In this document: positions 21,701 through 32,001 of the stretch, piece after piece
Numbering within the stretch: the first letter of the stretch is position 1
Layout of the letters: every line of letters starts with the position of its first letter
From: Agelas oroides
Taxonomy: Eukaryota > Porifera > Demospongiae > Agelasida > Agelasidae
Assembly (NCBI GenBank): GCA_949130485.1
Contig: OX422195.1
Coordinates: 7,224,566-7,288,565, forward strand
Reading direction: 5' to 3'
DNA: 64,000 nt
Notes under the pieces: generated by a model
Seen by the model: the letters and a program-made list of their open reading frames with translations, nothing else
What the model was told of the DNA's origin: nothing
The model's database searches: none
Program-made: the position numbers and the translations under genes

Positions 21701-24700
21701 CTGGACAGAGGGATGGCAGCAGGTACTTTGTTCCACCACACGGACAAGATGGCTATATACATAATTTCCTGACTACAGTGTATGATGTTGGGCTTGTTCA
21801 GTGATTTATGTGATCTTGCAATGCACAGATCCAGAATGCTGAACATTGAACAATGGTAATCACATTGAAGCTCCGGCCTACATACAATTTTGCAGTGACC
21901 GATGATGTATGTGTAAGGTCTTCAGAAACCACTGTACTATCATCAAGTGCTTATCAGCCGGTAGCTCACCTGTGGCTGTCATGGAAGTGCATGTTCCTAT
22001 GTTAACAAGACACATCATGCGCTGTCATATAAGCACTAGTGCCACATCTGGTGTGGTTTCAACTCAGATAATAGAATAGTAGTGGCCTACTACTACCCTG
22101 TGTTAGGGGGTGTATACAACTGAGTGAGTCTGAAACCCCCACACTATGCAGTGTAGTCTATGAAATTCATCTGTGCATAAACAATAAACTAGGGGAATGC
22201 AGTGCATTGTGGGGCAAGCGTGAGGGGATTGTATGGTGCATTAGCGTTCTTTCCCACTTGCATACATCTCACGTAACAATAGTCTCACTCCCAGGTCTTG
22301 CCCATCTCCAACTGTAGCCTGTAAAACTACAGGCAGAGAACGCCTGGGGAAGAGGCTAGGATATCAAATGTATGCCGGTGTTTGTGGAGCAATGTAACTT
22401 GGGTATGTGCTAATCTTGCATTCATTGTACACACTCTGTGTCATTATGGAATGGTAGCTACTGCTGCAGGCAACAAGGTCTCAAAGCATTTGGAGACGGC
22501 TTGGAGAGTTGCAAGTTAAGGGTGAGAGTTCAACATCTTGGTACGAACAAGTATATTCCGTTGGTTTCCTGTGTCTCCAACTTATTCACATCTTGGCACT
22601 GTCTCCTCAAGTAACAGTCTATAGTGGATATTTGCTGAGCACATACAGCTGTGGAATCAGGGTTCTCTCAGGTGTGGGATATGGAGTCAGGCCTTTTTTG
22701 GTGTGGACTATTTTTCCTGAGCACAATTACTGGAGTTGTGGTATGGGGTTTCAGAAGCTCTTCTCTAGTTGTTGCTCAGCGAGGGTTATTTGATCGAGTC
22801 ACACAGACCTCTCTGGTTCAGATTCTCACAAGCTACTCGCTCTGTCTTACACTGAGCACTCCCAGTTGACGGCAATGTCACGCAGCATGTTAATAATCAG
22901 TCTCCATCTTGGTAGTCGTGCCTCCCCTTCCTCACCGTTTTCAAGTCCCTGTTGCATTGGAATCAGGGTTCTCTCAGCTATGGGATATGGAGCCTTTTTG
23001 GTGTGGACTATATTGTCTGCCCTTTTCCTGAACACAATTACTGGAGTTGTGGTATGGGGTTTCAGAAGCTCGAGTCACACAGACCCCTCTGGTTTGGGTC
23101 CTTACAAGCTACTCGCTCGGCTGTCTTACACTGAGCACTCCCAGTTGACGGCAGTGTCAAGCAGCAGTTAATAATCAGTCTCTGTCTTGCTAGTCGTGCC
23201 TCCCTTTCCTCACCGTTTTCAAGTCCCTGTTGCATTGGTTCCCACTGTTCAGCCTTTCTGTCTTTTGTCTCTTAAGCAAGGGTGGCTACATGAACCAACG
23301 TGTAATGCGGAAATATTGCATCACACACAAATAGGGCAGAATGCATATACAGAATACGCACGTACCATATAAACATATATAAAAATAAATAAATAGACAA
23401 TTTTCCGTTTTCACCATATCGCTGCACTCGTCCCAATTATAACCATTATTATATATCTCCCTGAAAGGGGCAGGCTTAAATGTTGTGCAAAGTCACACAG
23501 TGCAAGATGCATTTTGGCCAATACCAGGCCTCATCAGCTATACTAGCATGGCTGTGAGATGGAGACTGCTATCTTATGCAAGAAAGGCACTCAGGTGGCC
23601 GGCCTTATCCATACAGTGGAAGCATCTCAAATGTAGCATCTCTTGACTGTCCCTCGAGACCAATACTACTCCTACCCAGTTTCATAATACACCGATCTGT
23701 CCCTAATTACACAAGCAGATACTTGTTTGCTAGTGAGTAGTATGCCACACAAAAGTTCCTGCTGTTGTGAAGGGACACCCCCTAGAGTGGTTACTCATCA
23801 TGCTATATACATGTAGCATTACTCTGGAATTTTGAGGGGGATGCCTTTCAATTTCATGTGTACCAGGTTTTGAATGTTTGCAGTATACAGCAAGCAAGTA
23901 AAAACTGGGTGTGAGAAGGGCCTGGGTACTGGCAAGCAATCAAAAACTGGAGCCAAGGGAAGGCCTGGAAATGAGGTTAACACATGTAATGTTGAAGTAT
24001 GAATTTACTTTTGTACTAGGCAGTGGTGGCTGGCTACCAGGGTTATGGAACTAAGTCTACTGGTTTCTATTAGGAACCATAAATGCTTTGGTTATTTGAC
24101 TGTATGCACATGCTTGGCCATCACTTTATCTATCTCATGTATGTTCTACAATTACTTAAGTCTTGTTATCAAACTCAATTTCCTTTCCTTTTCTCCCTCC
24201 CCCTCAGCCGCCCCTCCTCCCTACTCACAGGTATGTATATACATTTACTGGTCATCCGACTTACAGAACAGCTCTTGTTTGCAAATTGGACAGAGGGTGG
24301 AGAAAAGTTGGGAAGAGTGGCATTTATGTCTGCCCCCTAAGAGCCTATGTGTGGGTGCATGGGTGTGACTAGGTGCATGTGGGTGTGTATGTGTGTTATG
24401 ACTGTGGGTGTGTATGTGCGTTATGACTGTGTGTGTGTGACTTGCCACTTACTAGCTGTAACTAGTTAACTTCCAATGACTTTACATACATGTACACATG
24501 TACAAATACAACTGCTATTGTTTTCCATAGCAACAACAGCAATCTAGCAATGTGGTTGTGGTAAGTTCACAGCCACAGGTGGTCCAAGCCCATGTTGTGC
24601 GCCAGTATGGTAGTGGGGATCACGGCCTTGTCCTCGCTATCTCTGCCACCTTCTGTGTGTTCTTCTTCGGTTGGTGGTTTGGCCTGGCCTGCACCATCCC

Positions 24701-25225
24701 AGCTATCTTCATCGCCCTCAATGTAAGTACAGTGTTAATTGCTTAGGTAATGGAAATAGCCAGGGTTACAGGGTATACATGAACCAGAATGACAAAGTTA
24801 AGTAAGTACAACCACACAAACAAATGTGCATTCTGGGATGAGGTGATTACTGTAATCATTAAATACTTTATGAATAAGTATCGTAATTTAGTTCATACTT
24901 TCACACAAAGGCATTTACTGTTCCAGCCCCATTGCAGATGGATATAGCTGTAGCATGGATATCATAATATATGTATGGGTCTATAATATCCATGATTTTT
25001 GCATGTTGACTGAGCAACTGCAGGAAGTTGAAGTCTTGACTTACATTGTCCTATTACATACAGGCACAAGAGGCTGAGGGTAGGGGAGACACGACCACAA
25101 TGTTGAGTCAGCAGAAGCTCTCTCAGGGTCTGAGTATTGCTGGCATAGCCAGTGCCGTAGTTATATATGTCATCTGGGTTCTTATTGTGATCATTGTAAG
25201 GTCGGTTGCTATTTCACGCTTTTAA
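18713..25225 (+). CDS. Proline-rich two-pass membrane protein B (dispanin/CD225-like), paralogue of A
   Basis: Five exons join in phase: 18713-18731 (or the duplicate 17625-17643), 19482-19724, 24208-24230, 24531-24722 and 25064-25225, giving 212 aa. It starts MADPGQ, as A starts MADPEQ. Exon 2 encodes repeats of AGYPPQ ending in GYPPDYKG, as in A. Exon 4 has a short glutamine run, NVVVV and a membrane segment with [20 protein letters not shown], and exon 5 has a second membrane segment near the C-terminus. Intron phases are identical to those of A, so the two genes are duplicates on the same strand. Intron 2 is about 4.5 kb. The exon 1 donor is GTTAGA, a weak consensus. If the frame is spliced at ATT|GTAAGG (25196), the last nine residues would change. 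The function is unknown; CD225-like membership is an inference from topology. Confidence 0.8.
22263..22358. mobile_element. Degenerate foldback, TAGTCTC/TAGCCTC family
   Basis: TAGTCTCACTCCCAGGTC ... CGCCTGGGGAAGAGGCTA with an inner palindrome CTGTAGCCTGTAAAACTACAG, in intron 2 of protein B. No clear target duplication. Confidence 0.5.
22656..23240. repeat. Direct repeat of about 250-300 bp
   Basis: TGGAATCAGGGTTCTCTCAG opens two copies, near 22656 and 22959. Each runs through ATTACTGGAGTTGTGGTATG and AGCACTCCCAGTTGACGGCA to CACCGTTTTCAAGTCCCTG. They lie in intron 2 of protein B. The copies have diverged by substitutions and small indels. Confidence 0.85.
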
Positions 25226-26033
25226 AAACATGCTATAGCTTGGATTGTAAACACACCCAGTGACTTGGTAGTGAATAAGATACAAACTGGATTTTGAGCT
25301 TAGCTTCTCAGTTTGATTATGAGTTCTTATGAGTTAACCATGTATGCAGTAAAAAGATAGATGATTGAGTCTGCTGCTAATGGTGCAGTGAACCACACTT
25401 TCCGTGACAGTTCCACCATCATTGTTCCAGGTGCAGAGGCCTCTCTACTACTGTTCCACGGTGCTAATGGTGTTACCAGCCACTAACATAAACTCTATCA
25501 CAGTCAAGACTATAAAGAGCTAATAGCTTCTTTCCCATTCCCAGTAATAATTTTTCACATGGCTGCAAGACAGTCTGACAGTGTCTTGGAAATTAATGAG
25601 GCTAACAGACAGCCTCTTCATGGTTAGTAGCTAGTTCTCATAAAGGTCACATGGAGGTCATCAGTAGTGTACAACAATTTACACACTGAAACTTGTTTAG
25701 CAATGATTGCAGTGGTTGCTACACACAATGAAATAGAGCATTGTGTCCAGACCAAGCCCTGGATAGACTAGGTAAATGTGGTCTGGGAAGGTGATGTTTT
25801 GAATTATACTATAAAACTAAATCACACCTAGTATTCAGCTGGGTATACCCCAGGTAGTCTGCTTGGTTACGTACCCCATTTCCATGGGATTAATCACATT
25901 GGATGGCTGGCTAGTTCACTATGCAGTGGCCACACAGTCTAAATGTGGAGCCACATATCCCGCAACAAACTAATCGTATCCTTTCAAAAAGATAATGCTT
26001 CATGTCAGAAACTAGATCATTAATTAGTATAAC

Positions 26034-26288
26034 GAGCGCATAAGAACGGGCGGCTAGAGTAAGAGCGTGTAACTACGTAAAATTCGAAACCAGGCGGAAT
26101 TTACCGCCAGTACTAAAAATAGTAACACGCCCTGCGCACGCTGCGTTGACATAAGCCATTATGCATTGTTGCTAAGCACGCACGTGGCCGTGTGTTCTAT
26201 TTTTAGTACGGTTCAATAATTTTGCCCGGACTACGGGCTTCAATTGGAGTTACATGCTCTTACTCTAGCCGCCCGTTCTTATGCGCTC
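26034..26288. mobile_element. MITE with about 40-bp terminal inverted repeats
   Basis: GAGCGCATAAGAACGGGCGG CTAGAGTAAGAGC at the left is inverted at the right (GCTCTTACTCTAGCC GCCCGTTCTTATGCGCTC). A second inner inverted pair, TACTAAAAATAG / CTATTTTTAGTA, is nested inside. Length 255 bp, no frame. The target duplication is uncertain because the flanks are also partly palindromic (TTAATTA). Confidence 0.8.
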
Positions 26289-26712
26289 TTGGTATAATTA
26301 ATAGCATGGTTTCGAGTGCAATTTGGGATGAGTGAATGGCTATTAATTGCACCAGGTGAAGCCGAGTGCAATCATGCCAATCATGAGTGCTATTAATCCA
26401 AACTTGTAGGAGAAAACATGCTATTGATTGCTAATCCTAAACCTTGCCAAGTAGACAGTACACTACAATAAGTATGAGTATGTATGGGATAGGCAAGTTT
26501 ATGATATACAGTACATTAGATAGTATATAACCCGTTACCCAGGCAACATCTAAGAATGTTGCCCATATCTCTCTTGTACAGTGATGTTGCCTAGGTAACA
26601 GGTTATATCCCTCCCTGGGGTGTGGTCTTGCACATTGGTGTTGGGCTACGCCCCAGGGAGGGATATAACTATTATACTTACAGTAACTTGTTGCTACTTA
26701 CAAGTTAGTGAC

Positions 26713-26955
26713 AAATCAGTGAGCTATTACACTTTTGCACTGTTGACACTCCGTTTTTCAACCAATCAGAGAGCTATTACACTTTTACACTGTTGACAGT
26801 CTGTTTTTCAACCAATCAGAGAGCTATTACACTTTTACACTGTTGACAGTCTGTTTTTCAACCAATAAGAGGGCTACTACACTTTTTTCACTGTTGACAG
26901 TCTTTTTCAACCAATCAGTGAGCTATTACACTTTTTTCACTGTTTACATGTACAA
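26713..26955. repeat. 50-bp tandem repeat, five copies
   Basis: AATCAGAGAGCTATTACACT begins units at about 26714, 26764, 26814, 26864 and 26913. Each continues with CACTGTTGACAGTCTGTTTT TCAACC. Confidence 0.92.
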
Positions 26956-27069
26956 GAAGAACATGTTGCAACACTATTTGACGTTTATTGCACCGTTGTT
27001 AATTGAGCTTAACTATGGACTGTGATATAATGATATGTACTGTAATGGAACACTATAATTCATGGAGCA

Positions 27070-30000
27070 TCATAAGCAGTAGGAGAGATACTGCAATATG
27101 TGCTCAGCTACTGTTACCTCTTGGAGCTCAAAGCTAAACAAATACGAGTTCTTCTGTTTGTGTAGTGCTCTCAACTTGTTAGACCTGCATTCTTCTGACA
27201 GTGGGTTCACCACAAACACATGTTCAAGTTGTTGTGAGAGACCCATGAGGCTCGCAATTGGAGCACTCAAGGAGGGTACACTGTCTCTGGTCTTAAGGCT
27301 AGTGGAGGCCATCTGCTGTTGCATGTGCTGCCTATGTGCTGGGAGATATGGTACAAATGGCTCCTTCAGTTCTTTTACATGGCTGGAGGAGATTGATCGT
27401 TAAAATAATGCCTTGAAGTAAATATAGCCAGCTGAATACAACATACAGTATCATGCATGTAAAAGGTATTATGTCTATTACAACTACTGTCAAATTCAAG
27501 GTAATGTGCCCAGTAATATTGATCGAACACAAGCTATGGATGACTTCAGTTCATCTTGGCTTGTTTTGCAACAAGGAGATTTGGTTCAGTGATTGCTTAT
27601 GTGTCACAGTGAAACAAGTGGTTCCTTTTTTCCTAATAGTTGGCCTAACACACATGATACATTACCTCAAGTAATTGGCATAGCCAGTACGATGGTCAAT
27701 GAAGTCTTCAAGCACTTTGAACTTCTTGCAGTGCTCCATTTTGACATCCTGCACAGGCAAAAATGTAATTATGAAGGTATGGGTCTGTGTCCAGTTAAAA
27801 TCTGTGCACACCATGAGCTTGTACTTACATTCCATGACAGATGTGTCAAGTGTGTCTGTCCAACTGCAGCTCTAGTAGCTGAAAGCAGAGCCTTCAGACT
27901 GGTGAAATCCCGTACCACTTTCAAACTTGCACACACACTGATGATATGGTGTAAGACTGAGACCTGAAAGTGTCAACAAGAGTTTTGTATTTGGGTTCCA
28001 TCTGCAGCTAAATCCATTCTTATCCATTTGGCTGCATTCAAACAGTGTACCCCTGCCTACCTGCACTTGTCCTAGCACACAGTCATCTACTGTATTACAT
28101 GTGCCATGAAATGTTACAATAACTGATTCATAGTTTACAAAAACTTTGAGCTAAGAGTGATGTGAACACTTTGATAGTCAATGAATGCTTTAGCTAGCAA
28201 AGATGTAGCCTCATTCCCAGGCTCTCCCTGTGTGCAATTTTTTTGTGCTGCAAGCGACGGAAAGCTGGGCGGAGCCTGAGAACGAGGCTGATGTACCTTT
28301 GACTTTTTTGAAGTTCCTTGGAGTGTGCAGAAGCCTGTTACTTTGCCAGCTAGACCGTCACAGTATCTTTGTATAAAGTTGTTCAACACTGAACAGGAGC
28401 TATCATTGTTGCACCCTGTCAGGTAGTTGACAAGGTCCAGTTTTGGAATCTTGCCCAAATGGTGGAAGGTCCAGATGTAGAGCCTTTAATAGGAGGTAGT
28501 GACAACAAACTGTTACTAAAGGCAGTAAGTGACAAACAGCTATTTTATCTCATAACTCACTTATTGGCAACTGTCTCTGCTGGTATAGATGTGTCGATGA
28601 TTCCTAAAATGACTGAATCATCAATGGGATGCCTGAGAGGCTGCAAGAAAGTACCATCAAGAGTTCATTTCAAGATTTTGCTCCTCATTTACAACTACAA
28701 TAAACCAGTGGCTCTCTTAGCCTCCAACGTTACAATCCACAAAATCACTACTGGTATATTCCTAACATTACTGTATCACAATGCATAGACAGCATTCAGA
28801 TGGATATTCACTTACGAGGTTTACATACAGTGTTTTCGCACGCATCTGTTGCAAAACTTGTGTTACACATTTCCCCCTGCCACCAAGCCAAAAGTCTTCT
28901 TGAGCAAATTTATCCAACCACTGAAAAAGATGACTCCCTGATCCAACTTTAGTACCCCTTTCAATGTTACCAGCCAGTTCAACCCAAGTCTTCAGTACCT
29001 GCAATTGCAACAAAAATCATGAACAGCATCACACAAGTAGCAAGAACATCCTCAGTGACTGGCTAAATACGCAGTTTCTCTGAACATAGTTCCAACCAAA
29101 AATGCTATTTCTTCCGGAGTGAATTGCAGAATCACTCTAACTACATAAAAGTGTGTTAATGTACCTTCACGTATAATGGGTAACAGGTGAATTTAAAGCT
29201 CCGTAGTACACCAAAGTATCAATCATAGTCTAGACCATTTCCAAAAAAGAGGAATTTACAAAATCAGAAGCCCATTAATATCTGAATGCCATGACCTTCA
29301 TTTCAGGAGTCATTTACCTGTACCACAGCGTCTTGCACTGGTTCAACACAGTCCTTGTTCCAGTCTGTGTAGGCACTCATGGCTGATGGCCATGTGGTTG
29401 CTGGAGGATTTACTGGGGTACACACGCATCCATAGCTCAGTTGGATCAAGAGGGAGGAGGTCACGTGGTTATGATGGCGAGATAGGAAGTATCTGCAAGG
29501 GGGTACTGCAGCAATATCCCTGAGCTTTTGAAGGAATGTAGCTACAGAAGAGAGGTTGAAGCTAGTTCAAGAGTATATGTCATTCAGAATCTCCCTTAGC
29601 ATATGCTCATCTCACTGCACTGATATTATGCAAGCAATACAACCCTGTGCTGAACCATGCATTCTATGTGGCTACAATATCCACCTGATCCAAAGTGTTG
29701 GGTCAGAACAAGAATGTTTTTCTGGCGGTCTCTCAGCGTTTTCTCCACCTGTGTCTTTCCACTGGAAAACGGGGTTGAGATGCTGGTAGGGTTGAGCTTC
29801 AGGTTCAGCATTAGCCAGAAGAGACCATTGCATGGGCTATAGACAAACTGACAGAGGTCTGGTTGCCTCTCCCTCTGTGTACAAAGAATAGGTACACATA
29901 GTACGTTAAACTATTATATCTTCTTAGCTGCTGGCACACGCACATGTTGTACAAACTACACAGCTTTTAAATCGCAATTCTTGAAGGCTCGCCCCTATAT

Positions 30001-31895
30001 TATGCATGCACCTCTAGTAAACCTTTGAATCAATCTGACACTACATGCAGGGTGGCAGGAACTATGGTCATTCATGAAAACATTTCACAATCTGCCCCAT
30101 CCCCTGTGAAAGAAACATCACACCACGGTCTATCAGACAATTGTGTATCATGGGTCACACAACTTTCAACAAAGCTCAACTCAATGTAGACAGGGTTGGC
30201 AAACAGAAGGTTGGTTCTTAAGTAATGATTTGGAGACACAGTTTATGTACCTGGGTTACAGAAAGTCTTTGCACAAGTGAAGACGTTGTTCTGTCTTCAA
30301 CTTTGAGATTCCTTGGTGAACAGTAAACCTATGGCACAATGGGTGACATAGTGTCTATGATATCAGCTACTGGTAAATGTAATATATAAAACTGGAAACA
30401 CAACAGCCAGCTGGAGAAGAAGGCCTACATACTTACCTGCTGAATGTTCAGAAAGAACTCAACATCGTTCCAGAATGGTGCATGTTCCTGTAGTGGCAAT
30501 TACCGATACTGGAAAGCTGACCATTACTTAAGTTAACTGATATTCCACCAAGTACACTGGCTTTTGGCGTATAGGGGTACAGGGGTACAAAAGAACTCCT
30601 CATGTAGTTTTAGGTCACACATTACATACATACCATAATGCAGTACAGCTACTATGTACAATTGTTATGAACTTTTACATGTACAACAAGAACCAATCAG
30701 GTGGGATATATATAATAGTTTGCCCAGGGGTTATGGCCTAGTCCCTTGTCTTTTTCCAATGCCCTCAGACGTGCTGGCATGTATATCCTTGGTACTCTGT
30801 CTTAACTATTATGAATACTGTACCTGTTTCTTGAGAGCTCTGCAGCATTGGAAGGCTAATTTCCAAGATGTTTGCTCGGCAAACATTACGATTACATCGA
30901 CATCCCTGGAATAAAGTGTACAAAGTGCAGTGAAGTTGAACACTGATAGCTAAGATGATAAATCTATCTGCATACTATAGTATCTTCCCCAAGGGCAGCA
31001 GAACACATGCTGGCTTGATCGACTTACACTGGTAAGTTTCCTGACTTCAGTGAAAACATTCTTCTCCAAAGTATGTTGTCTTCAGTGTAGCAATACCATT
31101 TTGAGCACACCAAGGAGCAAGAGGCAAGATCTGCATGTACCAGTAAAGATTACACAATTGTTTCAATGAAAATCTTGTCCTATCAACTCACAAAGAGCCT
31201 CTCTGGTATAGTGGGAATGACTTGTTTCTTTGTCGCCTTCTTCAGTTAGTTTTAAATTTGTTGAAATTCACTAGAAGCAGAGAGCCTCTCTGACATAAAA
31301 AAAAAAGTGGGAATGCCTTGTGTTAGCCTTCTTCTGTAAATTGTTAGTTGGAACCTTGTGGCAAACCAAATAGAGCAGTAATGTGCTTGTGCCTCATTTA
31401 ACTGTGCATTCTATAATGGTGTTGGGAGACATCCACTGATCTCGGTCACAATAAAACTGTACCATGATATTCATGCTCTATTTATCAAATGGAGTTGAAT
31501 TTAAATCAATGGATGCAAGTATGAACAACCTAAAATGGGAGCCACATGCTGCTGTCTTGAGACTACTTAGAAGATAGATAGATAGATAGATAATTTTTCT
31601 TTTGTACAGGAAATGTCCCTTCAGCAATTGAGCTGGTCTTCCAGAGGGTCCTGTTTAACAACATAAGTGACACAAAATAATGAGAGAGAGCAAGAGCTAG
31701 CACAGTACATTATTTAAAAGAACAAGGTACTGAAAAAGAAAAAAACCCCGATATATATATAAAACAAAAATATACCTAAGCTTCCAGTTGCTAACTACTG
31801 CACACAAATTTCATACCTCTAATAGATAACAGGCCGAATACTCTAAGCATTATCTCGTTTGGAACACTCTCCACCATCCTCGTTGTTTTCATCAT
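27070..31895 (-). CDS. F-box protein with a C-terminal divergent RasGEF (REM + CDC25-type) region
   Basis: Fourteen exons join in consistent phase: 31817-31895, 31028-31130, 30824-30905, 30437-30487, 30251-30328, 29685-29874, 29318-29541, 28816-28998, 28561-28640, 28297-28483, 28061-28150, 27829-27963, 27666-27748 and 27070-27382, giving 625 aa. Residues 9-52 are an F-box (ESVPNEIMLRVFGLLSIRDL, then CSLVCSKWY and LWRRMF), followed by TSWKLAFQ as in many F-box proteins. Residues 205-320 contain a REM-like segment (VVQVLKTWVEL). Residues 331-550 follow the RasGEF order: IPAETVANKLYIWTFHHLGK aligns with the 'P.E.A.QLTL.....F..I' start, DFTSLKALLSAT with the 'NFN...A..S.L' helix, and then NYLSH and EPFVPYLPAH with 'PP.VPFLG.YL'. 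An F-box recruits substrates to SCF ubiquitin ligases, while a RasGEF loads GTP on Ras-family proteins. Exon 6's donor (GTGGAT) is weak and exon 11 is the least certain. Confidence 0.72.
28205..28293. mobile_element. Foldback element, TAGCCTC family
   Basis: TAGCCTCATTCCCAGGCTCT ... GGAGCCTGAGAACGAGGCTG in intron 10 of the F-box-RasGEF gene, just after the exon 10 donor. No clear target duplication. Confidence 0.65.
31570..31592. repeat. (GATA)n microsatellite
   Basis: About five GATA units in intron 1 of the F-box-RasGEF gene. Confidence 0.85.
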
Positions 31896-32001
31896 AGCGC
31901 GTTTCCGTGGTTTGAGCAGCCGCACGTGCGCCGTGCGCCGCAATGCGCATGCGTACCCCGGAAAACAGTCAACGCCCCCTTTTGCTAGCGATCGACGAGG
32001 A
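31896..32001. promoter_or_regulatory. Divergent promoter of F-box-RasGEF and EGF-like genes
   Basis: 106 bp separate the two start codons. The stretch is CpG-rich, with an E-box CACGTG at 31924-31929 and an NRF1-like site TGCGCATGCG at 31944-31953. There is no TATA box. Confidence 0.55.

Larger units (their letters stand above)
25226..27069. other. Repeat-rich convergent intergenic region
   Basis: Lies between the ends of protein B (+) and the F-box-RasGEF gene (-). It holds a long inverted-repeat element, palindromic segments near 26325-26410 and 26528-26660 (GTTACCCAGGCAAC / GTTGCCTAGGTAAC; CCTCCCTGGGG / CCCCAGGGAGG) and a 50-bp tandem repeat. No gene seen. Confidence 0.6.

Noticed and set aside
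30061-30240. Open minus-strand stretch reading FANPVYIELSF as an extra exon of the F-box-RasGEF gene
   Set aside because: No acceptor gives a compatible phase, while exons 5 and 6 join directly in phase 0.
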